Below are positions 49,298 through 60,958 of a DNA stretch of 64,000 nucleotides, piece by piece (within the stretch, counting starts at the first letter, position 1; every line of letters starts with the position of its first letter). The notes under the pieces were generated by a model. It ran no database searches. It was not told where the DNA came from and worked only from the letters and a program-made list of their open reading frames with translations. The stretch is from an uncultured Pelagibacteraceae bacterium (GTDB taxonomy: Bacteria; Pseudomonadota; Alphaproteobacteria; Pelagibacterales; Pelagibacteraceae): positions 1 through 64,000 of the forward strand of contig CACJTN010000002.1 in the NCBI GenBank assembly GCA_902596325.1, read 5' to 3'. The position numbers and the translations under genes are program-made.

Positions 49298-50308
49298 ATG
49301 AATATAGCAATAGTTGGGGCAACCGGTAACGTTGGAAGAAAACTAATAGAGGTACTTGAAAAAAAAAATTTTTCTGTAACTGAGGCTTTCTTAGTAGCCT
49401 CGTCAAAAAGCTCAGGAAAAAAAATAAATTTTTTAGGTAGAGAACATACAGTCGAAGATTTGGAAAAATTTGATTTTTCAAAAGTAAAGATAGCTTTTTT
49501 TGCAGCTGGAAGTGCTGTTGCAGAGAAATGGGCACCAATAGCAGCAAATAAAACAATAGTGATAGATAACTCAAAATTCTTTAGAAAAGATTCAGATATT
49601 CCTTTAATTGTGCCAGAGGTTAATTCAAAAGAGTTATCAAAATTTAAAAATAAAAACATTATTGCTAACGCAAATTGCTCAGTTATACCTATTGTTGTAG
49701 CGCTAAAACCTTTACATGATTTGTACAATGTAAAAAGAATAGTTGCATCTACTTACCAATCTGTATCTGGAGCAGGAAAAGCTGGAATGGATGAGCTTTT
49801 ATCTCAAACTAAAGAAATCTTAGAAAATAAAAATGTTCAATCAAAAAATTTCACAAAACAAATTGCATTCAATGCAATTCCACACATCGATAGCTTTCTA
49901 GAAAATGGTAGCACTAAAGAGGAGCAAAAAAATCATGATGAGATAAAAAAAATTTTAGATAAAAAAATTAATGTCACCTCTACATGTGTAAGAATTCCTG
50001 TTTTAGTATCACATTCTATAAGCATAAATATAGAATTTCATAAAAAACCTAAAATTGAAGAAATTAAAAAAGTTTTGTCATCATCACCAGGATGTATAGT
50101 CGTCGATGAGCACAAAGATGGAGGATATATAACTCCTGTTGAAGCTGAAAATAAATTTGAGACTTTTATATCTAGAATACGTCAGGACTTTTCTCAAGAG
50201 AACTCTATAAATATGTGGATAGTATCAGATAATTTATTAAAAGGTGCAGCCTTAAATGCTGTTGAAATAGCAGAAACTTTAATAGAAAATAATTTTTATG
50301 GAAAATAA
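49298..50308 (+). CDS. asd: Aspartate-semialdehyde dehydrogenase
   Basis: IVGATGNVGRKLIEVLE, NANCSVIPIVVALKPL, ASTYQSVSGAGKAGMDEL. Confidence 0.97.
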   Translation: MNIAIVGATGNVGRKLIEVLEKKNFSVTEAFLVASSKSSGKKINFLGREHTVEDLEKFDFSKVKIAFFAAGSAVAEKWAPIAANKTIVIDNSKFFRKDSDIPLIVPEVNSKELSKFKNKNIIANANCSVIPIVVALKPLHDLYNVKRIVASTYQSVSGAGKAGMDELLSQTKEILENKNVQSKNFTKQIAFNAIPHIDSFLENGSTKEEQKNHDEIKKILDKKINVTSTCVRIPVLVSHSISINIEFHKKPKIEEIKKVLSSSPGCIVVDEHKDGGYITPVEAENKFETFISRIRQDFSQENSINMWIVSDNLLKGAALNAVEIAETLIENNFYGK

Positions 50309-50681
50309 AAATCCTCTATCTCCTCATATTCAAATTTACAGCTGGCATATCTCATCACTTGTTTCAATTGGACATAGAATTACTGGAGTAATTAATATTT
50401 TTATCCTTACTTTAATTTTTCTTTGGCTTGGATCTTTGTTATTAGGTGAGGAGAATTATGAAATAATTTTCAATTTCTTTAATTCATTTTTAGGTAAATT
50501 TTTTATTATTGCAACAATCTGGTCTTTTACATTTCACTCTCTTAGTGAGTTAAGGCATCTTTTTTGGGACATGGGTTACGGTTTTGATTTAAAAACGGCT
50601 AATTTAACAGGTTCTTTAGTTATAATTTTTTCAGTAATATTTACTGTATTATTTTACTTGATAGGAAGGATTGTAATTTAA
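50298..50681 (+). CDS. sdhC: Succinate dehydrogenase cytochrome b556 subunit
   Basis: PLSPHIQIYSWHISSLVSIGHRITGV, HSLSELRHLFWDMGYGF. Confidence 0.95.
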   Translation: MENKNPLSPHIQIYSWHISSLVSIGHRITGVINIFILTLIFLWLGSLLLGEENYEIIFNFFNSFLGKFFIIATIWSFTFHSLSELRHLFWDMGYGFDLKTANLTGSLVIIFSVIFTVLFYLIGRIVI

Positions 50682-51011
50682 ATGGTTAGTTCAACAAAGA
50701 AATGGCTTTTTATTAAAGTTTCATCAGTAATTTTAATTCCATTAATGATTTGGTTTACCTTTATATTAGCAGGAATTTATGACAAGACATTTGCTGAAGT
50801 TGTTGATTTTTTTACAAGTCAGCCAACTAAAATCCTAATATCACTGCTATTTGTTGTCTCTTATTTCTTTTCAGCTCTAACTATAAGTGAAATTTTCGAG
50901 GATTATATGGGAAACCAGAAAATTAAAAATGTCGCAAACAAAATATTGTATTTATTTGCTATACTAATTCCTTTATTAACACTTATTATTATTTATAATT
51001 TAAATTTATGA
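50682..51011 (+). CDS. sdhD: Succinate dehydrogenase membrane anchor subunit
   Basis: Three-TM ORF between sdhC and sdhA. Confidence 0.9.
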   Translation: MVSSTKKWLFIKVSSVILIPLMIWFTFILAGIYDKTFAEVVDFFTSQPTKILISLLFVVSYFFSALTISEIFEDYMGNQKIKNVANKILYLFAILIPLLTLIIIYNLNL

Positions 51012-52783
51012 GTTCATACAAAATTATTGATCATGAATATGATGTAGTTGTTCTTGGAGCAGGTGGTTCGGGTTTAAGAGCCGCTGTTGGACTAAGCGAG
51101 GCTGGATTAAAAACAGCATGTGTATCAAAAGTCTTTCCAACAAGAAGTCATACATCTGCTGCGCAAGGAGGTATATCTGCCGCGTTAGGAAATATGGGTG
51201 AAGATGATTGGAGATGGCACATGTATGATACGGTTAAGGGAGCAGATTGGTTAGGAGATCAAGATTGCATAGAATATCTGTGTAAAGAAGCCCCTAGAGC
51301 TGTTCTAGAATTAGAGAAATATGGTGTTCCATTTAGCAGAACAGAGGATGGAAAAATTTATCAAAGGCCATTTGGTGGAATGACGAAAAATTATGGAAAT
51401 GGAACTGTACAAAGAACTTGTGCGGCAGCCGACAGAACAGGACATGCAATTTTACACACACTTTATGGTCAGGCATTAAAACACAATACCGAATTTTTTA
51501 TTGAATATTTTGCTCTTGATCTGTTAATGAAAAACGGGGAATGTAAAGGTTTAATAGCTTGGAATTTAAATGATGGAACAATACATAGGTTCAGGTCACA
51601 CATAACAATTATAGCGACTGGCGGTTATGGAAAAGTTTATTATTCAGCAACATCTGCTCATACTTGCACAGGAGATGGAAACGCTATGGTTTTAAGAGCA
51701 GGTCTTCCATTACAAGATATGGAATTTGTTCAGTTTCATCCAACAGGTATATATGGACATGGTACGTTAATATCTGAAGGTGTAAGAGGTGAAGGGGGAT
51801 ATTTAGTAAATTCAAAGGGAGAAAGATTTATGGAGAGATATGCTCCAAAAGCCAAAGATTTAGCCTCAAGAGATGTTGTTAGCCGATCTATTGCAGTAGA
51901 AATTAATGAAGGTAGAGGTGTAGGAAAAGAAAAAGATCATGTTCATTTACACTTGGATCATTTGGATCAAAATGTAATTGAAGAAAGACTACCAGGTATC
52001 TCAGAATCATCTAGGCTGTTTGCAAATGTAGATGTAACAAAGGAACCAATTCCAGTAGTTCCAACAGTTCATTATAATATGGGAGGAATTCCTACCAATT
52101 ATAAAGCTGAAGTCTTAACACTTAATGGTTCAGAAAAAACGGTTCCAGGTCTGATGGCAATAGGAGAAGCAGCATGTGTATCAGTTCACGGAGCAAATAG
52201 ACTTGGATCAAATTCATTGATTGATCTTGTAGTTTTTGGAAGGGCTGCAGCAAAAAGGGCAGCCGAGCTTATTAAACCAGGATTACCTCACGAAGAAATT
52301 CCTCAATCAGAGACTGATAAATGTTTAGAAAGATTTGATAAACTTAGAAACTCCAGTGGTTCAAATAGTACAGCAGAATTAAGATTGTCTATGCAAAAAA
52401 CCATGCAATCAAAATGTGCAGTATTTAGAACAGAAAAAACACTTAAGGAAGGTATCAACGAAATTAGAAAACCTTATGAAGGAATGGATGATTTATCTGT
52501 TAAAGATAAATCATTAATATTTAACACAGATTTAGTTGAGACTTTAGAATTTGACAACTTGATAAGACAAGCAATTACAACGATGGACTCCGCATATCAT
52601 AGGAAAGAGAGCAGAGGTGCACATGCTAGAGAAGATTATCCTAAAAGAGACGATAGCAAATATATGCAGCATACATTATCTTGGTGTGATGGAACTAAAA
52701 CTAAAATAGATTATAGACCAGTTCATAGGTCAACATTAACAAACGACGTACAGTATTTTCCACCTCAAGAAAGAGTATATTAA
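51008..52783 (+). CDS. sdhA: Succinate dehydrogenase flavoprotein subunit
   Basis: [79 protein letters not shown]. Confidence 0.99.
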   Translation: MSSYKIIDHEYDVVVLGAGGSGLRAAVGLSEAGLKTACVSKVFPTRSHTSAAQGGISAALGNMGEDDWRWHMYDTVKGADWLGDQDCIEYLCKEAPRAVLELEKYGVPFSRTEDGKIYQRPFGGMTKNYGNGTVQRTCAAADRTGHAILHTLYGQALKHNTEFFIEYFALDLLMKNGECKGLIAWNLNDGTIHRFRSHITIIATGGYGKVYYSATSAHTCTGDGNAMVLRAGLPLQDMEFVQFHPTGIYGHGTLISEGVRGEGGYLVNSKGERFMERYAPKAKDLASRDVVSRSIAVEINEGRGVGKEKDHVHLHLDHLDQNVIEERLPGISESSRLFANVDVTKEPIPVVPTVHYNMGGIPTNYKAEVLTLNGSEKTVPGLMAIGEAACVSVHGANRLGSNSLIDLVVFGRAAAKRAAELIKPGLPHEEIPQSETDKCLERFDKLRNSSGSNSTAELRLSMQKTMQSKCAVFRTEKTLKEGINEIRKPYEGMDDLSVKDKSLIFNTDLVETLEFDNLIRQAITTMDSAYHRKESRGAHAREDYPKRDDSKYMQHTLSWCDGTKTKIDYRPVHRSTLTNDVQYFPPQERVY

Positions 52784-53556
52784 TGGTCCAAATAAGTTTG
52801 CCTCAAAATTCCAAAATACAAAAAGGCAAATATTATAAGGATAAAACAGGCTCAAAAAATTTACGCAAAGTTAATATTTATAGGTGGGATCCATCTACAG
52901 GAGAAAATCCTAGAATAGATACCTATGAAGTTGATATGGATAATTGCCCTTCAAAAGTATTAGATCTATTAAATAAAATTAAGAACGAAATAGATCCTTC
53001 TATAGCTTACAGGAGATCATGCGCTCATGGCGTTTGCGGATCTTGTGCAATGAACATGGATGGAAAAAATGGCTTAGCATGCACCAAGCCACATGCTGAA
53101 ATAAAAGGAGATATAAATATTTATCCTTTACCACATCTTAAAGTTTTAAAAGATCTAATTGGGGATTTAAGCACTTTATACAAGCAATATGAATCTGTTG
53201 AACCTTGGTTAAAAAATACAAGTAATAAATCCGATAAAGAAAATATACAATCTAAAGAGGATAGAGCGAAATTGGATGGACTATACGAATGTATTATGTG
53301 TGCGTGTTGTTCTACTTCATGTCCAAGCTACTGGTGGAATGGTGATAAATATTTAGGACCTGCAGTATTGCTACAAGCTTATAGATGGATAATAGATTCA
53401 AGGGATGAGGATAGAAAAGAGAGATTAAAAAAAGTAGCAGATGAACTAAAGCTTTATAGATGTCACACCATAATGAATTGTACAAATGCTTGTCCAAAAG
53501 GATTAAATCCAGCAAAAGCTATAGCATCTATAAAAAAAATGCTTGCAACAAGCTAA
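52783..53556 (+). CDS. sdhB: Succinate dehydrogenase iron-sulfur subunit
   Basis: [57 protein letters not shown]. Confidence 0.99.
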   Translation: MVQISLPQNSKIQKGKYYKDKTGSKNLRKVNIYRWDPSTGENPRIDTYEVDMDNCPSKVLDLLNKIKNEIDPSIAYRRSCAHGVCGSCAMNMDGKNGLACTKPHAEIKGDINIYPLPHLKVLKDLIGDLSTLYKQYESVEPWLKNTSNKSDKENIQSKEDRAKLDGLYECIMCACCSTSCPSYWWNGDKYLGPAVLLQAYRWIIDSRDEDRKERLKKVADELKLYRCHTIMNCTNACPKGLNPAKAIASIKKMLATS

Positions 53557-53579
53557 TTACTTAATTAAATAATTTCATC

Positions 53580-55073
53580 ATGAGCTTAATACAGCACTTT
53601 GTAAATGGTAAGTCATACAAGGGTAATTCAAATAGAAAAGGAAAAGTTTTTAATCCAGCTACTGGCGAGCAAGAATCTGAAGTTATATTAGGTTCAAAAG
53701 AAGATCTTAATAATACTGTTAATATAGCAAGAAAAGCTTTCGAAAGTTGGTCATTAAAACCACCCTTACAAAGAGCTAGGGTAATGTTTAAATTTAAAGA
53801 ATTAATAGAAAGAAATTCTGAAGAGATTGCAAAATTAATTGTTTCTGAACACGGTAAAGTTTATGAAGATGCAAAGGGATCGCTAACTAGAGGTCTTGAA
53901 GTTGTCGAATTTGCTTGTGGAATACCTCAAATGTTAAAAGGTGAATTTACAGAAAATGTTGGATCTGAAGTTGACAGTTGGTCTATACGACAGCCATTAG
54001 GTGTTTGTGCAGGAATAACTCCATTTAATTTTCCTGCTATGGTTCCTATGTGGATGTTTCCTATGGCAATTGCTTGTGGAAATTCATTTATACTTAAACC
54101 TTCTGAAAAGGATCCATCATGTTCATTTAAGTTAGCTGAATTATTATCAGAAGCAGGATTACCTGATGGGGTGCTTAATGTTGTAAATGGAGATAAAGAA
54201 GTCGTTGATGCGATTTTAGAAAATAAAGATATTCAAGCTGTTAGCTTTGTCGGCTCAACACCAATAGCTAAATATATTTACGAAAATGCAGCTCGTAATG
54301 AAAAAAGAGTACAAGCATTGGGAGGAGCTAAAAATCACTGTGTAGTAATGCCAGATTGTGACTTAGATCAAGCTGTGAACGGTCTAATGGGAGCAGCTTA
54401 CGGATCTGCGGGGGAAAGATGTATGGCACAGTCTGTTGCAGTAGCTGTTGGAGATATTGGTGATAGATTAGTGGATAAACTCTCAAAAAAAGTTGAAGTT
54501 TTAAAAGTTGGGCCTGGTATGGATAAAAATTCAGAAATGGGACCTTTGATTACAAAAGAACATTTACAAAAAGTAAGAGGGTATGTTGATATTGGAGTTA
54601 AAGAGGGAGCAAAACTTGTAGTGGATGGAAGAAATTTAAAACTTCAAGGCTATGAAAATGGTTTTTTTATAGGTGGCTGCTTATTTGATAATGTAAAAAA
54701 AGATATGAGAATTTATAAAGAAGAAATTTTCGGACCCGTGCTATCAGTTGTAAGGGCTAAAGATTTTGAAGAGGCCTCAAAACTAGTAAATGACCACGAA
54801 TATGGAAATGGTGTGAGTATTTTTACAAGAGATGGCGATGCTGCTAGGACTTTTTCAAGCAAAATAAAAGTTGGGATGGTAGGTATTAATATTCCAATAC
54901 CTGTGCCTATGGCATTCCATAGCTTTGGTGGATGGAAAAGGTCACTGTTTGGTGATCAGCACATGCACGGACCTGAGGGTGTTAGATTTTATACTAAACT
55001 TAAAACTATAACTTCTAGGTGGCCTTCTGGAATAAGATCAAATCCTGAATTTGTAATGCCAACAATGAAATAA
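53580..55073 (+). CDS. mmsA: CoA-acylating methylmalonate/malonate-semialdehyde dehydrogenase
   Basis: GVCAGITPFNFPAMVPMWMFPMAIACGN, ALGGAKNHCVVMPDCD, AYGSAGERCMAQSVAV, FGGWKRSLFGDQHMHGPEGVRFYTK. Confidence 0.95.
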   Translation: MSLIQHFVNGKSYKGNSNRKGKVFNPATGEQESEVILGSKEDLNNTVNIARKAFESWSLKPPLQRARVMFKFKELIERNSEEIAKLIVSEHGKVYEDAKGSLTRGLEVVEFACGIPQMLKGEFTENVGSEVDSWSIRQPLGVCAGITPFNFPAMVPMWMFPMAIACGNSFILKPSEKDPSCSFKLAELLSEAGLPDGVLNVVNGDKEVVDAILENKDIQAVSFVGSTPIAKYIYENAARNEKRVQALGGAKNHCVVMPDCDLDQAVNGLMGAAYGSAGERCMAQSVAVAVGDIGDRLVDKLSKKVEVLKVGPGMDKNSEMGPLITKEHLQKVRGYVDIGVKEGAKLVVDGRNLKLQGYENGFFIGGCLFDNVKKDMRIYKEEIFGPVLSVVRAKDFEEASKLVNDHEYGNGVSIFTRDGDAARTFSSKIKVGMVGINIPIPVPMAFHSFGGWKRSLFGDQHMHGPEGVRFYTKLKTITSRWPSGIRSNPEFVMPTMK

Positions 55074-55076
55074 GCT

Positions 55077-56042
55077 ATGGGAAAAAAAATTTCATTAATT
55101 GGAGCAGGTCAAATAGGAGGAACGCTTGCTCATTTAATTGGGTTAAAAGAAATTGTATCAGAAGTAGTTCTGTTTGATGTTGCGTCTGGAGTAGCTAAAG
55201 GCAAAGCCTTAGATATTGCCCAATCTTCTGCAGTGGATGGTTTCAATGTAAAACTTTATGGAACAGATAGTTATCAAGATATTAAGGACTCAGATGTAAT
55301 TATTATTACTGCTGGAGTTCCAAGAAAACCCGGTATGAGTAGGGATGATCTTTTAGGTATAAATTTAAAAATTATGAAACAAGTGTCTGATGGAATTAAA
55401 TTAAACTGCCCAAATGCATTTGTAATTTGTATTACTAATCCTTTAGATGTTATGGTTATGGCCCTGCAAAAGTACTCTCAATTTCCTAAAAATAAGGTTG
55501 TGGGTATGGCGGGTATACTTGATACATCTAGGTACAAATTATTTCTATCTGAGGAATTTAATGTTCCAATTAAAAAAATTGATGCAATGGTAATGGGTGG
55601 ACACGGTGATACTATGGTTCCATTACCAGGTTTTACAAAAATTGATGGAAAAAAACTTTTAGATTTAATGTCAGAAGGTAAAATCACAAAAGAAAAAATA
55701 GAGAGTATAAATCAAAGAACTAGAGATGGAGGAGCTGAAATTGTTAAATATCTTGAAAAAGGTTCTGCATATTACGCTCCTGCTGCTTCAGGAGTTGAGA
55801 TGGCTATAAGCTATCTAAATGACGAAAAAAAACTACTTCCATGTGCGGCTTATTTGAAAGGAGAATATGGCGTAAAAGATATTTATGCTGGAGTTCCAGT
55901 CATCATTGGAAAAGATGGTGTTGAAAAAATTCAAGAAATTAAATTAGAGGACAATGAGATTAATGAATTTAAAAAATCTGTAGATTCGGTCCGGAGGCTG
56001 TGGGAAGCTGCAATAAAGATTGATACTGATTTAGAAAGATAA
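55077..56042 (+). CDS. mdh: Malate dehydrogenase (lactate dehydrogenase-like type)
   Basis: [57 protein letters not shown]. Confidence 0.98.
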   Translation: MGKKISLIGAGQIGGTLAHLIGLKEIVSEVVLFDVASGVAKGKALDIAQSSAVDGFNVKLYGTDSYQDIKDSDVIIITAGVPRKPGMSRDDLLGINLKIMKQVSDGIKLNCPNAFVICITNPLDVMVMALQKYSQFPKNKVVGMAGILDTSRYKLFLSEEFNVPIKKIDAMVMGGHGDTMVPLPGFTKIDGKKLLDLMSEGKITKEKIESINQRTRDGGAEIVKYLEKGSAYYAPAASGVEMAISYLNDEKKLLPCAAYLKGEYGVKDIYAGVPVIIGKDGVEKIQEIKLEDNEINEFKKSVDSVRRLWEAAIKIDTDLER

Positions 56043-57202
56043 TGAATATTCATGAACATCAAGCAAAACAACTCTTAAAGGAATTTGGAGTTCCTGTTCC
56101 AAATGGTATCTATGGTTTTAGTGTTAGTGAGATAATTAAAAAATCAAAAATTCTTAATACAGAAAAATACGTTTTAAAAGCTCAAATACATGCAGGCGGC
56201 AGAGGTAAAGCTGGAGGGATCACAATTGCAAGCAACATAGATGAATTAGAACAAGCTGCAAATCAGCTTTTAGGTAAAATCTTGATTACACATCAAACTG
56301 GACCTAAAGGAAAAAAAGTACAGAGACTTTACGTTGAGGAGGCTTCCAATATAGCAAAAGAATTTTATTTATCTTGTTTAGTAGATAGAAAAAGCTCCAA
56401 AATAGCTTTTATTTCTAGTGTTCAAGGTGGAATGGATATTGAGGAAACTGCATTAAAAAATCCAGAAAAAATTATCACTACCAAAGTAGATTTTAAACAG
56501 GATATATCTGAAACTGATTGCGAAAAAATTATTAAAGTTTTTAATCTTGAGTATGACGCTAAGGATCAAGGAATTGAATTAATAAAATCTCTTTATAAAA
56601 TGTTTAGAGAGAAAGATGCTAGCTTAATCGAAATTAATCCTTTAATTTTAACGAAGGAAAATAATATAGTGTGTCTTGATGCTAAAGTTATCTTAGATGA
56701 CAATGCAATTTTTAAACATCCTGAACATTTAGAGCTTAGAGATTTACAAGAAGAAGATCCAACAGAGATAGAGGCTAGTAGGCACGGATTGTCTTACATA
56801 AAATTAAATGGAAATATCGGCTGTATGGTAAATGGTGCTGGTTTAGCAATGGCAACAATGGATATAATTAAATTATTTGGAGAAACTCCAGCAAATTTTT
56901 TGGATGTAGGCGGTGGAGCCTCAAAAGAAAAAGTATCCTTAGCGTTGAAAATTATTTTATCTGATAAAAATGTAAAAGGAATATTAATAAATATATTTGG
57001 TGGAATAATGAGATGCGATGTGCTCGCCGCAGGGGTCGTTGATGCTGCCAAAGAAATAAAAATTAATGTTCCTTTGGTTGTTAGACTTGCTGGGACTAAT
57101 GTAGAGGAAGGTAATAAAATTTTAAAAGAATCTAAACTTAAAATAATTCCAGCCTCTGATTTGTCAGATGCTGCTAAAAAAATTGTGAAAGAAATAAATT
57201 AA
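56042..57202 (+). CDS. sucC: Succinyl-CoA synthetase beta subunit
   Basis: [65 protein letters not shown]. Confidence 0.99.
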   Translation: MNIHEHQAKQLLKEFGVPVPNGIYGFSVSEIIKKSKILNTEKYVLKAQIHAGGRGKAGGITIASNIDELEQAANQLLGKILITHQTGPKGKKVQRLYVEEASNIAKEFYLSCLVDRKSSKIAFISSVQGGMDIEETALKNPEKIITTKVDFKQDISETDCEKIIKVFNLEYDAKDQGIELIKSLYKMFREKDASLIEINPLILTKENNIVCLDAKVILDDNAIFKHPEHLELRDLQEEDPTEIEASRHGLSYIKLNGNIGCMVNGAGLAMATMDIIKLFGETPANFLDVGGGASKEKVSLALKIILSDKNVKGILINIFGGIMRCDVLAAGVVDAAKEIKINVPLVVRLAGTNVEEGNKILKESKLKIIPASDLSDAAKKIVKEIN

Positions 57203-58077
57203 TGTCCATTTTAGTCAATAAAAATACGAAACTTCTTTGCCAAGGTTTTACTGGTTCACATGGAACTTTCCATTCAGAACAAGCAATAAAATATGGAACA
57301 AATTTAGTAGGAGGCGTAACGCCTAGAAAAGGTGGCCAAATTCATTTGGGTAAACCTGTTTTTAACACTGTGAAGGAGGCTGTTGAAGCAACAGGTGCCA
57401 ATGCAACGATGATATATGTACCAGCAAAATTTGCATCTGAGGCAATTATCGAAGCTATTGAAGCATCTATTGATCTCGTAGTATGTATAACAGAAGGTAT
57501 TCCAGTTTTAGATATGCTTAAAGTCAAAAAATATCTATCAAACTCAAATACGAAATTAATTGGTCCGAACTGTCCTGGTATAATAACCCCTGATGAGTGT
57601 AAAATAGGAATAATGCCCGGAAGTATACATAGGAAAGGTTCAGTTGGAATAGTTTCACGTTCAGGAACATTAACTTACGAGGCTGTAGATCAAACTTCAA
57701 AAATTGGTCTCGGCCAATCAACTTGTGTCGGAATAGGTGGTGACCCAATAAATGGTACAAATTTCATAGACTGTTTAGAGTTATTTTTAGAAGATGAAAA
57801 TACCGAGTCCATTGTAATGATTGGAGAAATTGGGGGATCTGCAGAGGAAGAAGCAGCTGATTTTATTAAGAATCATAGGATAAAAAAACCCATGGTCGGG
57901 TTCATTGCTGGTTTGACAGCACCACCTGGAAGAAGAATGGGTCACGCTGGAGCTATTATTTCTGGAGGTAAAGGTGGCGCTGAAGAAAAAATTAAAACTA
58001 TGGAAGAAGCAGGAATTTCAATGGCAAAATCCCCTGCAGATATTGGCAAAACATTGCTTAACAAATTGTCACTTTAA
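57202..58077 (+). CDS. sucD: Succinyl-CoA synthetase alpha subunit
   Basis: [59 protein letters not shown]. Confidence 0.99.
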   Translation: MSILVNKNTKLLCQGFTGSHGTFHSEQAIKYGTNLVGGVTPRKGGQIHLGKPVFNTVKEAVEATGANATMIYVPAKFASEAIIEAIEASIDLVVCITEGIPVLDMLKVKKYLSNSNTKLIGPNCPGIITPDECKIGIMPGSIHRKGSVGIVSRSGTLTYEAVDQTSKIGLGQSTCVGIGGDPINGTNFIDCLELFLEDENTESIVMIGEIGGSAEEEAADFIKNHRIKKPMVGFIAGLTAPPGRRMGHAGAIISGGKGGAEEKIKTMEEAGISMAKSPADIGKTLLNKLSL

Positions 58078-58111
58078 AATTTCTTATCAGACACTATAAT
58101 AATTTTTATTA

Positions 58112-60958
58112 ATGAGCGCTGAAAAAAATTTAAATTTAAAAAAAACATCATTTTTATCTCAAAATAATAGTGCTTTCATTGAACATATGTACATAAAGTA
58201 TGTGAACAATGATCCTTCTTTGCCAGAAAGTTGGAAAAAATATTTTCAAGAGTTAAACGAAGATGTATCAGCAATAATAAAAGATATAAATGGTCCGTCT
58301 TGGTCAAAAAAAATAGATAATGGCAACAAAGATAATTCAAAATTGGAGGATATTGAAAAACAAAAAGTTGACTCAGTCAAAGCAATCGCTTTGATAAGAG
58401 CTTATAGGATAAGAGGCCACTTAATTGCAAATTTAGATCCATTGGGGATGATGAAAAGAGACTACTTACACGAATTGCATCCTGCAGATCATGGTTTTGA
58501 AAAAGAAGATTATAATAGAAAGATTTATTTAAGTTCATACCTCGATAAAGAATATGCATCAGTTAACGAAATTATGTTGAAGTTGAGAAAAGTTTATTGT
58601 TCAACGATTGGGGCTGAGTTCATGCATATTTCAGATCCAAAAGAGAAAATTTGGTTTAGAGAGAGAATGGAGCGAAAAGAAAATCAAATTAATTTTACAA
58701 ATAATGGAAAAAAAGCAATTTTAAATACAATAATAAAAGCTGAAGGTTTCGAGAAATTTTTAGCAAAAAAATTTATTGGTACTAAAAGATTTGGACTTGA
58801 TGGAGGTGAATCTTTAGTACCTGCATTAGAACAAATTATTAAACGTGGAGGTCAATTAGGGGTTAAAGAAATAAAAATTGGCATGCCTCACAGAGGAAGA
58901 TTAAATGTATTAGCAAATGTACTGCAAAAGTCTTACAAGAGGATCTTTAATGAGTTCGCAGGTGAACTAGACTCAAAAAGTGAAGAGTCTGCAGGAGATG
59001 TAAAATATCATTTAGGTGCATCATCAAATAGAGAATTTGATGGAAACTCAGTGCATGTTAGCCTAACAGACAACCCATCTCATCTTGAGGCAGTGAATCC
59101 AGTTGTTCTAGGCCAAGTAAGAGCAAAACAGTTTTTTCATGGTGATAAAGAAAGAAAACAAGTAATACCAATTTTAATACATGGAGATGCAGCATTTGCA
59201 GGCCAAGGTGTTGTTGCAGAGTGTTTTGCAATGTCAGGTCTTAAAGGACATAATACAGGCGGCACTATACATATAATCGTAAATAATCAAATCGGTTTTA
59301 CTACAAGTCCTAGATTTGCAAGATCCAGTCCATATCCCTCAGATTTAGGAAAAGTTGTTGAGGCACCAATTCTACATTGCAATGGCGATGATCCAGAAGC
59401 AGTTGTGCATTGTGCAAAAATCGCAATCGAATTTAGGCAAAAATTTAATAGAGACGTAGTTATTGATATAATTTGCTATCGAAGATTTGGTCATAATGAA
59501 GGTGACGAACCATCTTTCACTCAACCATTAATGTACAAAAAAATTAAAGAACATCCGACAACTTTGAATATTTATGCAAATAAACTTATTGAAGAAAATT
59601 CAATTTCTAATGACGAATTCGAAAAAAATAAAACAGATTTCAATTTGCTACTAGACAATCAATTTAAATCAGCAAAAGATGATAAGCCAAAATTAGATTG
59701 GTTTGAGGGAACTTGGTCTAGATATAGGCCACAAAAAGGGAAAGATAAGAGAGGCAAGACAGGTGTTAATGAAAATACATTGATATCAATTTCCAATAAA
59801 ATCAATAGTTTAGAAGATCAATTAAAAGTTCACAAAACCATAAAAAAAATATTTTCCAAAAGACATGAAAGTATATTAGCAAAAAAAAATATAGATTGGT
59901 CAACGTCAGAGGCGCTTGCTTTTGGATCACTTTTAAATGAGGGATTTCCTGTAAGATTAGTTGGGCAAGACTCTGGTAGAGGAACTTTTAGCCAGAGGCA
60001 TTCCGTTTTGAGGAACCAAGAAGATAATTCAAGATATATACCTTTAAATAATATTTCGAAAAATCAAAAAAATTTTGAAATTGTCGACAGTTTTCTTTCT
60101 GAATTAGCAGTTTTAGGTTTTGAGTATGGTTATAGCCTGGTTGAACCTGAAACTTTAACTATTTGGGAAGCTCAGTTTGGTGACTTCGCAAACGGGGCTC
60201 AAGTAGTAATTGATCAATTTATTGCCTCAGGTGAAAGAAAATGGAATCGTGCATCAGGTTTAGTATTGTTGCTTCCGCACGGTTATGAAGGTCAAGGGCC
60301 GGAACATTCTTCAGCTAGATTAGAAAGATTTTTACAATTATGTGGTCAAGAAAATCTACAAGTGGTGAACTGTACTACACCTGCGAACTATTTTCATGTG
60401 TTAAGAAGACAAATACACAGAGATTTTAGAAAACCATTAATTATCATGACACCAAAATCATTACTTAGGAATAAATTTTGCGTTTCCAAATTAGAGGATT
60501 TTGACAAATCAAACTCATTTCATAGAGTTTTAAGTGATCATTCATATTTAGATGATACGAATTTTATTAAGCTAAAGCCTGATGCCGATATAAAGAAGGT
60601 AATTATTTGCTCAGGCAAAGTTTACTTTGATTTAATCAAAGCTAGAGAAAATTTAAAAAGAGACGACGTAGTTTTTGTAAGGATAGAACAATTATATCCT
60701 TTCCCAGTAAAACCATTAGTTAGAGAAATTAAAAAATACTCCAAAAATGCCCATTTTTACTGGTGTCAAGAGGAGCCAAAAAATATGGGAGCTTGGAACT
60801 CTGTTAGAGATTATATACAATGGACTTTGGATTATATTGGGGCTAATAATAATAAAATTTCTTATATTGGAAGGAATGCAGCTGCATCACCTGCAACTGG
60901 TTATGCTAAAAGACATTCAGCTCAACAGGAAGAAATAATTTATGAAGTATTTAAATAA
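58112..60958 (+). CDS. sucA: 2-oxoglutarate dehydrogenase E1 component
   Basis: IGMPHRGRLNVLANVLQK, IHGDAAFAGQGVVAECFAMSGLKGHNTGGTIHIIVNNQIGFTT, RFGHNEGDEPSFTQPLMY. Confidence 0.99.
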   Translation: MSAEKNLNLKKTSFLSQNNSAFIEHMYIKYVNNDPSLPESWKKYFQELNEDVSAIIKDINGPSWSKKIDNGNKDNSKLEDIEKQKVDSVKAIALIRAYRIRGHLIANLDPLGMMKRDYLHELHPADHGFEKEDYNRKIYLSSYLDKEYASVNEIMLKLRKVYCSTIGAEFMHISDPKEKIWFRERMERKENQINFTNNGKKAILNTIIKAEGFEKFLAKKFIGTKRFGLDGGESLVPALEQIIKRGGQLGVKEIKIGMPHRGRLNVLANVLQKSYKRIFNEFAGELDSKSEESAGDVKYHLGASSNREFDGNSVHVSLTDNPSHLEAVNPVVLGQVRAKQFFHGDKERKQVIPILIHGDAAFAGQGVVAECFAMSGLKGHNTGGTIHIIVNNQIGFTTSPRFARSSPYPSDLGKVVEAPILHCNGDDPEAVVHCAKIAIEFRQKFNRDVVIDIICYRRFGHNEGDEPSFTQPLMYKKIKEHPTTLNIYANKLIEENSISNDEFEKNKTDFNLLLDNQFKSAKDDKPKLDWFEGTWSRYRPQKGKDKRGKTGVNENTLISISNKINSLEDQLKVHKTIKKIFSKRHESILAKKNIDWSTSEALAFGSLLNEGFPVRLVGQDSGRGTFSQRHSVLRNQEDNSRYIPLNNISKNQKNFEIVDSFLSELAVLGFEYGYSLVEPETLTIWEAQFGDFANGAQVVIDQFIASGERKWNRASGLVLLLPHGYEGQGPEHSSARLERFLQLCGQENLQVVNCTTPANYFHVLRRQIHRDFRKPLIIMTPKSLLRNKFCVSKLEDFDKSNSFHRVLSDHSYLDDTNFIKLKPDADIKKVIICSGKVYFDLIKARENLKRDDVVFVRIEQLYPFPVKPLVREIKKYSKNAHFYWCQEEPKNMGAWNSVRDYIQWTLDYIGANNNKISYIGRNAAASPATGYAKRHSAQQEEIIYEVFK

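Noticed and set aside
49288-49728. 146-aa and 92-aa minus ORFs opposite asd
   Set aside because: Low-complexity Phe/Leu-rich translation typical of antisense to Lys/Glu-rich coding sequence.
60747-60938. Out-of-frame ORF inside the 3' end of sucA
   Set aside because: Alternate-frame artefact; sucA motif continuity is intact.
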